From Toxonevra muliebris (Eukaryota > Arthropoda > Insecta > Diptera > Pallopteridae), in NCBI GenBank assembly GCA_963691655.1, contig OY829327.1:61516079-61580078 (forward strand): 64,000 nt of DNA. The letters run 5' to 3'. Made by a program: the position numbers and the translations under genes. Of this stretch, positions 21,143-31,316 are shown one piece after another. A model generated the notes under the pieces. That model was given only the letters and a program-made list of their open reading frames with translations. It made no database searches and had not been told where the DNA came from. Numbering within the stretch: the first letter of the stretch is position 1; the number at the start of each line of letters is the position of its first letter.

Positions 21143-21652
21143 GTGTCTTTATTCTGTCTTCAACGAAAAGAGAAGACTTTATAAAAAACTGCTTCAGAAT
21201 AAGGTATAATGGAGTGAAAAAAAGATCTTTTATTTCATTCCTCAGTAAAGTACTTTCATTTTGACCGATTGGGGTGCTACTCTAAACAACAAAGAGAAGA
21301 GAGGGAGAAATTAAAATACGAGCAGAGTTTGATTGTTTATGTTTCGATCAATTTGCTCACACATATATGTACAAACGAAAACAAAATATGTGTGTACATT
21401 TATTCGTGACAGAATTATTTGTTGGTGTTAAGCGTGTGGAGATCGACTATACCATACAAGCAGAGAAGTCGCCGTAGCAAACACAGGCGTTTGATAGGTT
21501 TTGCATTCGGTTAGTTGGATTGGATTAAAATTAAATATTTTTAAAATAAACAAACAAAAAAAAAGAATCTAAAATTCAATAAATGTATAAACAAAATGTA
21601 GAGATAATGATAGCAAGCCTTGGCATTATAAAAATTTTGCTTTATACATTAA
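21143..21652. other. No recognised feature
   Basis: AT-rich spacer between the CACTG element and a small MITE. No gene or repeat is supported. Confidence 0.4.
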
Positions 21653-21817
21653 CCTTAGAAAGGCAACACTTTTTTATCTACGTATTATAAAATTACTTAT
21701 TTACTTCAATAAAAATACATTGTTTCTTATTTTTATTAAATGCAGTTAAGGCAAATCTCTTTGCGTTGCTTTTAAAAAGTAGTGGGGTGACCGTTCACCC
21801 CTGTTGCCTTTCTAAGG
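21653..21817. mobile_element. 165-bp MITE with 16-bp perfect terminal repeats
   Basis: CCTTAGAAAGGCAACA (21653-21668) is exactly inverted as TGTTGCCTTTCTAAGG (21802-21817). The left flank is TTAA (21649-21652) and the right flank CTAA (21818-21821), consistent with a TTAA duplication with one change, as for piggyBac-like MITEs. A small hairpin, GGGGTGA/TCACCCC, lies at 21784-21801. Confidence 0.7.
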
Positions 21818-21833
21818 CTAAATGCGGAAAGCA

Positions 21834-21919
21834 CTTATCGTCGCCTGAGAATTGATATGGCGTATGTGTGTACAAATTCATATACCTATACGCCAAATCA
21901 ACTCTCAGAGGACGTTATG
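21834..21919. ncRNA. Candidate ~86-nt hairpin
   Basis: CTGAGAATTGATATGGCGTAT (21845-21865) pairs with 21888-21908 with two mismatches in 21, and pairing extends outwards (CTTATCGTC against GACGTTATG). The loop is about 22 bases. The size resembles an insect pre-miRNA, but a tiny MITE is just as likely; there is no evidence of expression. Confidence 0.25.
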
Positions 21920-22089
21920 TAAAATTTTCATAAATGCAAGACCATTTGCAATTTATAGTGAATTGGGCTATTATATATAAAAGATAATGATATCTAATAA
22001 ATTTTTAAGTTTATTATTAAGATTTTATTTAATTCATTTTCGTTATAAACAATTCACATAATTAATTTTAATTTAATCTTATATGACAA
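21920..22089. other. AT-rich spacer
   Basis: Low-complexity DNA that probably includes the 3' untranslated region of the minus-strand LINE that follows. Confidence 0.35.
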
Positions 22090-24320
22090 TAACAATATCT
22101 GTTGTGTGTCAGATTGGCGTTAAACACAATAATTACACTTTTGTTTTTATATTATTCTATGGAAAACCTATAATAAAAACGTATATAAGGATTTATAAAT
22201 TTGATTATCCAGTATTGTGCAAACCTCAGTAATGGAGAGACAACTTTTACCCAAACAATTAGATCTAGCACCTTTAAATATTTGGCATACACCAAGAAAA
22301 TGATATGTATTTTCTATCTCATTCATATTGCACAAACTACATAAGCCTGCTGTGTCTTTTTTGAAAGCTCTGGAGTCAATCATACACTGCAACGCGGTTG
22401 TAGAGTCCGCGAGTAGAACTAGGTCATCAGCATACAATAGCACTTTAATCAAAGTACCGGCAACTTTTAAACCACCAGGTAAAAATTCATATAGGTAATT
22501 TAAATAGATAATAAAAAGGACTTAGCAAACACCCCTGTTTCACTCCTTTTGTTACTAAAAAAGGTTCAGAAGTTGAATTGCCGCCCCAGATATAACTTTT
22601 AGTGTCCGTATAAATACCTTGTAGCGTTTGAATCATTTTGCTAGAAAGACCGTAAGATGATAATTTGTAAAATAAGGCATTTCTCGGAATAGAATCAAAA
22701 GCGCACGAGAAATCGACAAAAAACGCAAAGGTTTTCTTTTTCAACTTGAAATGCAAGTGAACGATACTTGTTAAATTAAAAATGTGGTCAACTGTGGAAA
22801 AAACCCTTACGAAAACCCGCTTGAAATCCACTAATTATCTTATTACACTCTAGCCAACTGTTGAGTCTATTCAGAATTAGACCTGAAAAGATTTTGTATA
22901 AAGTGTCAAGAAGCGAAAGACCCCTATAGTTTCTTACACTGTTTAAATCACCTTTCTTGAACAATGGCAAAATTAGAGCTTTCCGGAAAGATGACGGTAT
23001 ATCATTGCGAAGAAAAATTCTATTCAAAAGGCACAGTACTTCTTCCTGAAAGTTTGGCCCGGCGTATTTGTAAAATTCATACGGGATGCCATCAGGACCA
23101 GGAGTCTTGTTATTTTTCACTTTCGAGAGAACTAATTGCAATTCACGCATTTCAAAAGGGGAGTCAAGAAACGGGTTAATAACGTTTGGTAGAGTCTATT
23201 GCATTTAGCAGCAGAGTTAGCTTGGCCGAGAAGCGTCATAAAACCCTTATGGAAGTCTTCTATATGTATGTTATGAGTTGGAATCATACAATGCCTTTTC
23301 ATTGAATTAGCTAACTTCCACCAATCGCTAACATTTCTGACTGAGTTAAGCATTTCTATGTTTTTATGGATAAGATCAAGTTTCTTTTGCTTGCAAATTT
23401 TAGCATATTGTGTTTTACTTTCTACATATTTTGATCTGAAGGACACAATGTTAGTTTTACCAATCATTTTTAGCCTCATACCGTTTTGACTGTCTTTGAC
23501 TCCCTGCTGCCATCTGAATTTTTACAGAAAGAAGGGCTGTTTTCTCGTCGATGTCTGAGTTAAGAAATAAATATTCAGTGTCAGAGGATAACTGAAAATT
23601 TTCGCTTTTGATTTAGATAGTTCTATTTTTCGGACAAGAGCATTCATATGTTCTAAGTGGCTGTTCAGACGGGAGCAAGCATGAAAATCCTAGGCAGGCG
23701 TGTCGTGTTCACATAAGTGCAACCATGACGGACTTTTTCTAATCAAAAAAGAACGGTGGCATTGTAATTTTCTTGTGCTTATTAAGATAGGTTCTTTTGT
23801 TCGCAAAAGAAATATCAATTATGTGCCTTAAATATGTACTAAAAATTAAATAAAAAATAGAAATTAAAATAAGTTTATAAAAAAATAGCAAGAAAACGAA
23901 GACTGTGTGTGCCGTAGATGCGCATTGTTTGTTTGCGTTCATGTAGCCTATTCAACTTTAAAAAAATTATGAGGGAAAGCGGCAAAATCGGAGCAATATG
24001 AACATGGAACATTCTTCAATGCACCGATTTTTATTTTATTTTTGGATTTTCGGTGCAACTCTGCTATCTCTTTCTCTCTACCTATTTCTTCTACCTTTCT
24101 CTTTCAGACATGAATCATGCCTGCACTCGTCTGAACAGCCACTAATGACATTAATTTTGGTCGACTAATTGTTTCACTCACAAAAAGATGGATATAGGGT
24201 TTCACCAATTTCTGAACACTTTATATATTTGTTGTGTATATCTTCAACTTTACTATTAAAAAAATAAATATGATTTTCTGAGAAAGTGTGTTTTACGCAT
24301 ACGTAGCAAAATCAATCATA
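22090..24320 (-). pseudogene. LINE ORF2 pseudogene, split by a MITE
   Basis: Reverse-transcriptase gene remnant. Read from about 24320 downwards: a pre-RT linker (KLVKPYIHLFVSETISRPK), then after the MITE EHMNALVRKIEL, and at 23479-23132 a block with SDWWKLANSMK. RT follows: KNNKTPGPDGIPYEFYK, SVRNYRGLSLLDTLYKI, GFQAGFRKG, then after a shift FVDFSCAFDSIPRNALFYKL, GVKQGCLLSP and YADDLVLLADS. An internal deletion fuses this to the C-terminal zinc tail (CSLCNMNEIENTYHFLGVC). There are several frameshifts and stops. It is closely related to the plus-strand copy at 54156-56636, which has the same signature motifs. Confidence 0.75.
23657..24142. mobile_element. PIF/Harbinger-type MITE with TAA duplication
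   Basis: Ends GTGGCTGTTCAGAC (23657-23670) and, inverted, GTCTGAACAGCCAC (24129-24142) match over 14 bp. TAA flanks both ends (23654-23656 and 24143-24145), as expected for PIF/Harbinger (TWA). The 486 bp encode nothing recognisable. Removing the MITE and one TAA makes the minus-strand LINE frame continuous (PKLMS then LEHMNALVRK), which dates the insertion after the LINE. Confidence 0.8.
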
Positions 24321-24339
24321 TATTTCTGCACAATTATTT

Positions 24340-24600
24340 TTGGAATTTGGGTTTATGTTTCCCAAAACCAAATTTACAGATTTTTGTTGTGCAGTGACCT
24401 ATAGTAAAATTTGATGGGTAACATATTTCTTGAACATATTAACCCTCTATCAACCCTCATAATGGATCAAAAAAGTAATTTTTACGAAAAGGGCCAAAAT
24501 GACCCATACTGGTGGGCGCCAAAAGGTTAATATTTTGGAGGAAAATATTCAAAGAAAGTTCTACTATAAATTTCAGAGCATATAAACGAGCTTTGCTGCA
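24340..24600 (+). repeat. Solo copy of the hAT-arm repeat
   Basis: Diverged copy of about 13960-14230: GAATTTGGGTTTATGTTTCCC, GTGACCTATAGTAAAATTTG, then the inverted AACATATTAACCCT / GGTTAATATT pair. It lacks any adjacent transposase. Similarity fades near 24600. Confidence 0.65.
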
Positions 24601-25026
24601 AAACTAACAAGTTATCTTAAAAATGGGCGAACCTTAGGCCCGCGTACAAAAAATTTTACGTAAACTTTTAAAACGAAGAGACCCGTATAATTTTTTTCCG
24701 AGTTTTATCAGAATCCACTTTCAGAACCTTGTTTTTGGGAAAATTAATTTTTGTCGGATAGTGTAATTTTCGTTTTGATCTACTTGTTTAGTTACGTTTG
24801 ATCGCTGATGAAGAGATTTGGATGCTTATTTTTTAGCCGATTGTTCTGAGACTTTCAGAAATTATCTTTTTAACGATAACAATGATGTGTGCCAATTTAA
24901 GTTATTTCGATGTAAAATAAGGGTACCCCCCATATAAATTTTCCACTTTTTGGGGATTTTTTACGGTTTTTTGTATAGGAGGTATGTCTAAAATAATTTT
25001 TTCTGCAAATAAATGCCAGTTTTTCC
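24601..25026. other. No gene; target region of the R1-like element
   Basis: Spacer. TAGGAGGTAT at about 24978 has an inverted counterpart, ATACCTCCTA, at about 36748 on the far side of the R1-like element, so the R1-like element may have inserted into a small palindromic repeat. Confidence 0.35.
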
Positions 25027-25040
25027 ATACCAATAAACCC
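25027..25040. repeat. Left target-site duplication of the R1-like LINE
   Basis: ATACCAATAAACCC, repeated exactly at 36682-36695 just after the poly(A) run. The first A could belong to the tail, so the duplication is 13-14 bp. Confidence 0.85.
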
Positions 25041-25890
25041 GGGCTGAGCTTTAGGCTACTGTGGGGGTCAGCGGGTGGCGGATAGCTGAACGGCCGGCAG
25101 TAATGTCGGTTAGCTGCGAATACCCAATAAGCAGTGCCCGACCAAGAGCGGCAGAAGTGGAGGGTGTGTCTTAAAAGGCCACAATACCCAATGAAGATCT
25201 GCGACAGGACGAGCAGGCACCGTCCTTGGCGTAAGTGCTCCCCACCCCGGGGTGGCACCGTGGGACATCGTTGCAGAATCCGGACACGCGTATTTCAACA
25301 CTGGGTTATCCTATGACACTGTCATGTGGGTCATGAGGGCAATGTCTAGTGACGGATACAAGTGTTCGGAAACTTCGCGAACCACGACAGCAGATAGTGA
25401 CGTCAGACGCTGCCCGGCTTCGACCAATGGGTCGAAGGGCTTGGGTAAGTGCAGGCGGCTGGTTCACATTTTCGATACTATGCGAGCAATGGACGTCGGA
25501 ATCTGAGTCCAGTAGGATTCTGACGAAATGGTACTGGAACCAATATTTTGACCTAGATGATACGAGCTGACGGCTGTGGCATTCGGGCACTTTAGTAAGC
25601 GGAGTGAAATCTAGCGGAAATGGCTGTCCGGCTAATGTCCCAGCTGCCTCCGTCCCGGTAAAACCTTGGCAGGCCTCGTTGTACGTTCGAGGTACGTCAC
25701 CACTACGGTGGTGGTTCAGGCTCGGCTGGCTGTGTTCCCGATTACGCTGACCTGGCTCTGAACGCAGGTACCCATAAGGTCCTGCGTCAACCCTTGCGTG
25801 GCCTCACTGCTTGCATAGATAACCACGGGGTCATTAAGGCGACTGTACTTTCGGACCGAGATAGCGGCAACGAGGGGGGACCCAATCACA

Positions 25891-27483
25891 ATGTTTACAA
25901 ACAAACAAAAAAACACAGATGTAAATGAAGAGGAGAACTTTGACCCATTCAAGGGCCGAAGACTAACGCGATCGCCAGAGGAATCCGGAAGGAGCCTGAT
26001 GAAAAAATCAGCATCCTCACCTGACCTCATTGAACTGGATCAGGACGATACCAGGAAAACGTGTCAGAAGATCGACAATAAGGCGAAAGGTGTAGCTACA
26101 GCAAGTAGCACAACCGCACGCGAGCAACAGAAGTCGATTGGCCACACAGGCACGCCTACAGAAGCAATAGTCAATATGGCATCAAAGCAGCGGACCATAT
26201 TTGACTTACAGAAGACAGCGACCTTGGATGCTACTACACCCAAGACAGCTTCAAGAGTACCGGCAGGGCAGTTTATTAAAACCGTTGTACAAACATCATC
26301 AACGAACGTGTTCCAGGTCAAAATGGCAAAGCTTGGAGTACATATAAACAAGCTCCTGGCATACTACGAGGGTAGAAGGAATGTCCACGCTGAAATTAAG
26401 CGCCTAGGATCTATGATCAAAGGCGCTTATACTGAAGCGATGCTGGACATGGAAAAGAGCGTGGACCAGCAGGCATCAACACCAGCAACAACAACAACGC
26501 TTGACATCGAGGTAGATGCGCCTGAAAAAAGCATCCCACGTGAGACCCTCGCAGAGGTGGTTCGCAGAGCGCCACCACCTTCGGCTAAGAGGATGAGAGC
26601 CAGCACGAGTCCGGACTTGCGCATAATTGGCGAGAAATCACCGGCAACAAAGAGAAGACGCGGCACAGCAGAAACGCAGCAGACAAACCCAAAGGACAAG
26701 GCGTCAAACATTAAGGGGCCGAAGGAAACAGCATGGAATGTTGTAAAAGGCAAGAAAGCCAGGAAGGCCAGACCAATAAGGACCAGGCCTGATGTTATTA
26801 TTATATCGAAGGCAGGAGACGCAACGTACGCAGACATACTGCGCAAGGTGAAGACATGCGAGGATCTTAAGACAATGGGAGAAAATGTCAAGGCCATACG
26901 CAGAACAGCCAAAGGCGAGCTACTTCTGGAGTTGAAGAGAGCTCCAGAAAACCAGACGACGACGTACCAAGCAGCAATCGAAGAGGTACTAAAGGAGACG
27001 GCCAAAGTAGCGGCCAAAACTCACACGGTCACGCTACAATGCAGAGACCTAGACGAGGTCACCACACCGGAGGAAATTTGCGAGGCACTTCATGCGCAAT
27101 GCAAAATACGACGCCCAGAGACAACTGCTGTTAGAAGCCTGCGAAAGAGGTACAACGGCACACAAACAGCTCTCATCTGCCTACCCGTAGACGACGCGAG
27201 GAAGGTGATAGATGCGCAACGAGTACGCATCGGATGGGTGATGAGCAGGATAAGAGAGATGGATTCGCCCAGATACTGTTTCAAGTGCTGGGGCTACGGC
27301 CATATTGCGCAACGTTGCACAGAGAAGGTAGACAGGACGAAGCACTGCCTGAAATGCGGAGAAAGAGGGCACTTGGCGGCAGTCTGCTCTAATAAGGAGA
27401 AATGTGCTCTGTGCAAAGGAGCACATGCAGCAGGGAGCACAAAATGCCCCCTGTTCCAAAAGGCGCGAAAAAATTTGAGGTGA
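25891..27483 (+). CDS. R1-like ORF1 (Gag-like RNA-binding protein)
   Basis: Nucleic-acid-binding protein that packages the LINE RNA. 530 codons, intact. The N-terminal ~250 residues are Lys/Arg/Thr/Ala-rich and probably disordered. Residues ~290-450 form the RRM-like region of R1 ORF1 (YADILRKVKTCEDL, GELLLELKRA, TPEEICEALHAQ). The C-terminus has CCHC-type knuckles: CFKCWGYGHIAQRC, CLKCGERGHLAAVC and a variant C-x2-C around CALCKGAHAAGSTKC. The TGA stop at 27481 is followed two bases later by the ORF2 ATG (27486), close enough for coupled translation. The intact length suggests a fairly young insertion. Confidence 0.85.
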   Translation: MFTNKQKNTDVNEEENFDPFKGRRLTRSPEESGRSLMKKSASSPDLIELDQDDTRKTCQKIDNKAKGVATASSTTAREQQKSIGHTGTPTEAIVNMASKQRTIFDLQKTATLDATTPKTASRVPAGQFIKTVVQTSSTNVFQVKMAKLGVHINKLLAYYEGRRNVHAEIKRLGSMIKGAYTEAMLDMEKSVDQQASTPATTTTLDIEVDAPEKSIPRETLAEVVRRAPPPSAKRMRASTSPDLRIIGEKSPATKRRRGTAETQQTNPKDKASNIKGPKETAWNVVKGKKARKARPIRTRPDVIIISKAGDATYADILRKVKTCEDLKTMGENVKAIRRTAKGELLLELKRAPENQTTTYQAAIEEVLKETAKVAAKTHTVTLQCRDLDEVTTPEEICEALHAQCKIRRPETTAVRSLRKRYNGTQTALICLPVDDARKVIDAQRVRIGWVMSRIREMDSPRYCFKCWGYGHIAQRCTEKVDRTKHCLKCGERGHLAAVCSNKEKCALCKGAHAAGSTKCPLFQKARKNLR

Positions 27484-27485
27484 CA

Positions 27486-27578
27486 ATGAAGATATTGCAA
27501 CTCAATATCAACCACTGCCAGGCGGCGCAGGATCTCCTGCAGCAATTGACGACCGAACATGGTTTCGACTTAGCGTTA
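27486..27578 (+). pseudogene. R1-like ORF2, 5' part
   Basis: Starts MKILQLNINHCQAAQDLL, the canonical beginning of a LINE apurinic-like endonuclease (the N of LNINH is part of the active-site set). It reads up to FDLAL, where the nested LOA-like element begins; the same frame resumes at 33540 with LSEQY. The insertion removes the gene's function. Confidence 0.9.
27567..27578. repeat. Left target-site duplication of the nested LOA-like LINE
   Basis: GACTTAGCGTTA, repeated exactly at 33528-33539. It is part of the ORF2 coding sequence of the R1-like host element. Confidence 0.9.
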
Positions 27579-27672
27579 TTATTATTATTATTGTATTATA
27601 GAGGTTCCTGTCGTTGTACCGCGACCTATAAGATCTATTGTACGTCCCTCTTTTCTTTCTAGTCTAATCTGC

Positions 27673-30600
27673 CTAGAGTACCTCATCCAGTCCAGTCTCC
27701 CTCAAGAATTTGAGTATTGCGCCCGGATCTATGGATGCCAGTTCGGTACTGGGTACTTGGTGCATGCCCAGACATTTCCTTCTTTTGTGGATCAGTGCTC
27801 CACATTGAGCTAAAATATGTTCTGATGATTCGTCTTCCTCATTACAAAACCTACAAATTGAGCTTTGCTCAACCCCTATCTTGCAAAGGTGTTCTCTGAG
27901 CCCGCAATGCCCAGTCAGAATACCAGCTAATATGCGCAAACTGTTTTTGTTGAGACCAATGCAGAATGTGTATCTACTATTATTATAATTACCTAAAAGC
28001 GCTTTGGATTGCCTCAGTCCCGTAAGATTGGTAAAGAGTTCTTGCCTCTTGTTCCTCTCTTCTTGCCTGAGTAATTCCCTGATTACGCTATCTCCTATTC
28101 CACAGAAGGGTTCAGGTCCCACGAAAGTGGTTGCTGCCCCCTTTCTTGCAAGCTCGTCTGCCTGCTCATTACCCTCAATTCCTGCGTGTCCAGGGACCCA
28201 GCATAGAGCGACTTTGTTGTTATTGCCCAGTTGATTGAGCTTGCTCAAACAGTCCCACACCAACTTAGAGGTGATCTCAAAGGAGCATAATGCTCGAATG
28301 GCTGCTTGGCTGTCCGACATGATAGCGATATCTTGCCGTTTGTACTGTCTATCCAGGTTGAATTGCACACATGTGCTAATTGCATGGATTTCAGCTTGGA
28401 AGATGCTAGGATATTTCCCCATCGGCTCAGAGTGTTTGATTCTTGGCCCAAATACCCCTGCCCCAGTTCCATCCTCGGTACGTGACCCATCTGTATACCA
28501 CTTAATCGTGTGTTCTTTGAGTGTGTAGTTATTTTCTACACTCTCCCATTCGTTTTTACTGCTAAGTTTCGCAACGAAGTGTTTCTCAAAACTATACTGT
28601 TTGTCCATTCTGTCCTGCGGACAGCCCAAGAGATAGTTGTCTTTCGCCGGGTTATCTCGGTCTCCAAGCCCTATAGATCTCCTCGTCAACCTTTTATTTC
28701 TTGTTCCTCTTACGATTGCTGCCTTGGAGGCATTCTCTATCACGAGGTGTAATGGAGTGAGCTCCAATAGTACCTCTAGTGCAGCAGTCGGGCATGTTCT
28801 CATCGCTCCTGTTATACAGATACATGCCAACCTTTGAACTTTCCCCAATTTAGCTTTTGCTGTTTTTAGTTGAGTTCTCCTTGCCCACGCTAATGCTCCA
28901 TATGTAATGATTGGCCTTACCATCATTGTGTACATCCAGCGCAGTACACTTGGTTTACATCCCCAAGTTTTCCCTGCTAGCCTTCTGCATACCATTAGAG
29001 CGCGAGTGGCTTTACTTGTCACTGCCTCAACATGCGCTTTCCATGTGAGTTTACTATCTAATACTAAGCCCAGATACTTTACCTCTTGCTTTTGTTCAAT
29101 AATCTCCCCAGCTAGTGATATCGGTTTCCAGCGCGGGAGTGATCTTTTCCTGGTAAATGGAACTATAGTGGTCTTTGCAGGGTTAATATTTAGCCCTACC
29201 GACCTGCACCATCTCCTAGTAATACCTAGCCCTCTTTGTATAATGTCACAGAGAGTTTCTTCAAATTTCCCTCTGGCTACGAGGACTATATCGTCCGCAT
29301 ACCCTTGACAGTCTATGCCCGCCTCTGAGAGTTTCATTAAAAGTTCGTCTACTACCAGGCTCCACATTAGAGGCGATAATACTCCTCCCTGTGGACATCC
29401 TCTGGTTGTGCTGACTGATATGGTACCTAGCCCTGTTTCCATCTCAGCTGTTCTAGAGGAGAGCATTTCTGACATCCATCTAGATGTTGTGTTATCTACT
29501 CCTCTTCGCCTTAGAGAGTTATTGACAGCCTCGTGTGAGGTGTTGTCGAAAGCTCCTTCTATATCCAGGAAAGCACATACTGCTACTTCTTTCACATCTA
29601 GTGCCCCTTGAATCTTCCCCGCTAAGTCATGCAGAGCTGTCTCGGTAGACCTGCCTGCTCTATATGCATGCTGATTGGGGTGCAATGGATTTGTGTCTAA
29701 GACTTTACATCGTATAAAGTTGTCAACCACCTTTTCAAGTGTTTTCAACATAAACGATGTTAAGCTTATAGGTCTGAAGGACTTAGGGTTGGTGGTATCT
29801 TTTTTGCCCACTTTTGGTATAAATACCACCTTTGCCCTTCGCCAAGCTGTTGGTATGTACCCAAAAGCGAGGCTACTTCTCCCTATATTAATAAGGAATG
29901 GCAATATTTCCTTTATGCCCTTCTGTAATAGAGCAGGAAATATGCCGTCAAGACCAGGCGATTTAAATGGTTGAAAAGTGTTTAACGCCCATTCCAATCT
30001 AGGCGCAGAGCATATTTCTGCTGCTACCTTCCTGTCTACTCTGTTTATTCTTCCAGGCTGCTCCTCTGAATTCCTGCTCTCTAACCCAACACTTCCAGGG
30101 AAGTGTGTTGCTAGTAGCAATTCTGCTCTTTCCTTTTCATTACAGGTGAAGCTGCCATCTGATTTCTTCAGCGCCATTCTCATGTCCTGCCCTGCTTTTG
30201 CAAAGGTTTTATATATCCTTGATGCAGCAGGTAGAGATGAGATATTGTCGCAGAAGTTCCTAAAGCTAGTTCTTTTAGCCTTCCTAATTTCTTTATTATA
30301 TTCTGTTAGTTTATCCCGATAAGCTTGCCATTGTCCGTTCCGTTTTGCTCCATTATGGAGCCTACGTACTTCGGTTCTAATGTCACTTAGGGTACTATTC
30401 CACCATATGGCGTCCTTTCCTAGACTTTCCGCTTTTTCCGGGCAGCTGCCCTCGAAAGCATCTAGTATTGCTTCGTTAAGTTCATTTACGGAATATTCGA
30501 GCTCATGATGATTTTTTATCACCTTGCACGATTTAATACCTTCTAAGTTACACTTAAGTACTTCTATGTATTCTGTCCAGTTTGTTTTCCTGGGATTTCT

Positions 30601-31311
30601 AAAGGAAGGTATTTCGGTACTTGTGCCCTCTAGGAGGAACTCTATGATTTTATGATCAGAGAGTGAGTCCTCTTTGGATACCCTCCAGTTCTTGACTAGT
30701 CCTACTATATTTGGACTGCATACTGTTATGTCTAATACTTCTTTCCTAACTCTAGTAACAAACGTAGGTTCATTCCCTATGTTTAATATTTCTAGATTAG
30801 CGGATAAGATAAATTCTAAAAGGTACTCACCTCTGCTGTTGTCATTTGTGCTGCCCCATATGGTACTGTGAGCGTTCGCATCGCATCCGAGGAGAAGCGG
30901 CAGTCTGTGCCTGTTGCAATACTCCACCAGTTGCCTCACTTCTGGCGGCGGTGGTGACGACTCCTCACCCGGAAAATATGCCGATGCCACTACTATGGCG
31001 CGTTTGCTGCCCTCGATGTTAAGGTGGGCTTGAATTGGAACTAAGTCCCGCGTCATGAATTCTGTAAGACAAACATAATTAATGTTGTTTCTAATTAGAA
31101 TACAGGCCCTTGGATTATCTTGCCTGTTATCCCAAATTACCTTGCCGTTTTTACAGGCCATTCCTCTGATTGCACCTTGGTAGTGCCAGGGTTCTTGGAT
31201 CAGTATCAGGCCCAGGTTAAATTTTGAAAATGTCCTTGCAATCACCGCCGAGGCGGCTCTTGCGTGGTGGACGTTAACCTGGGCACATTTGATGCCTGTT
31301 CCACTGCTCAT
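27673..31311 (-). CDS. LOA-like ORF2: endonuclease, reverse transcriptase, RNase H
   Basis: Polyprotein for target-primed reverse transcription. 1212 codons without a break. The endonuclease is in residues ~1-230: LILIQEPW (catalytic Glu), LLLGCDANAHSTIWGS (D.N), DSLSDHKII (SDH). RT follows in the middle third: PFKSPGLDGIFPALL, FRPISLTSFMLKTLEK, FLDIEGAFDNTS (first Asp), RGCPQGGVLSPLMW, YADDIVLVA (YADD pair), VKYLGLVLD. RNase H comes next: WYTDGSRTEDGTGAG, FQAEIHAI, IMSDSQAAIRAL, WVPGHAGIEGNEQADELA, so all four acidic positions are present. The C-terminus has the zinc motif CRFCNEEDESSEHILAQC. The ATG (31309-31311) lies five bases after the ORF1 stop, suggesting reinitiation or coupled translation. 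Confidence 0.9.
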   Translation of the reverse strand: MSSGTGIKCAQVNVHHARAASAVIARTFSKFNLGLILIQEPWHYQGAIRGMACKNGKVIWDNRQDNPRACILIRNNINYVCLTEFMTRDLVPIQAHLNIEGSKRAIVVASAYFPGEESSPPPPEVRQLVEYCNRHRLPLLLGCDANAHSTIWGSTNDNSRGEYLLEFILSANLEILNIGNEPTFVTRVRKEVLDITVCSPNIVGLVKNWRVSKEDSLSDHKIIEFLLEGTSTEIPSFRNPRKTNWTEYIEVLKCNLEGIKSCKVIKNHHELEYSVNELNEAILDAFEGSCPEKAESLGKDAIWWNSTLSDIRTEVRRLHNGAKRNGQWQAYRDKLTEYNKEIRKAKRTSFRNFCDNISSLPAASRIYKTFAKAGQDMRMALKKSDGSFTCNEKERAELLLATHFPGSVGLESRNSEEQPGRINRVDRKVAAEICSAPRLEWALNTFQPFKSPGLDGIFPALLQKGIKEILPFLINIGRSSLAFGYIPTAWRRAKVVFIPKVGKKDTTNPKSFRPISLTSFMLKTLEKVVDNFIRCKVLDTNPLHPNQHAYRAGRSTETALHDLAGKIQGALDVKEVAVCAFLDIEGAFDNTSHEAVNNSLRRRGVDNTTSRWMSEMLSSRTAEMETGLGTISVSTTRGCPQGGVLSPLMWSLVVDELLMKLSEAGIDCQGYADDIVLVARGKFEETLCDIIQRGLGITRRWCRSVGLNINPAKTTIVPFTRKRSLPRWKPISLAGEIIEQKQEVKYLGLVLDSKLTWKAHVEAVTSKATRALMVCRRLAGKTWGCKPSVLRWMYTMMVRPIITYGALAWARRTQLKTAKAKLGKVQRLACICITGAMRTCPTAALEVLLELTPLHLVIENASKAAIVRGTRNKRLTRRSIGLGDRDNPAKDNYLLGCPQDRMDKQYSFEKHFVAKLSSKNEWESVENNYTLKEHTIKWYTDGSRTEDGTGAGVFGPRIKHSEPMGKYPSIFQAEIHAISTCVQFNLDRQYKRQDIAIMSDSQAAIRALCSFEITSKLVWDCLSKLNQLGNNNKVALCWVPGHAGIEGNEQADELARKGAATTFVGPEPFCGIGDSVIRELLRQEERNKRQELFTNLTGLRQSKALLGNYNNSRYTFCIGLNKNSLRILAGILTGHCGLREHLCKIGVEQSSICRFCNEEDESSEHILAQCGALIHKRRKCLGMHQVPSTELASIDPGAILKFLRETGLDEVL

Positions 31312-31316
31312 AGTGC

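Noticed and set aside
26064..27017. Long antisense frames across the R1-like ORF1
   Set aside because: They are shadows of a GC-rich coding region on the other strand and show no domain of their own.
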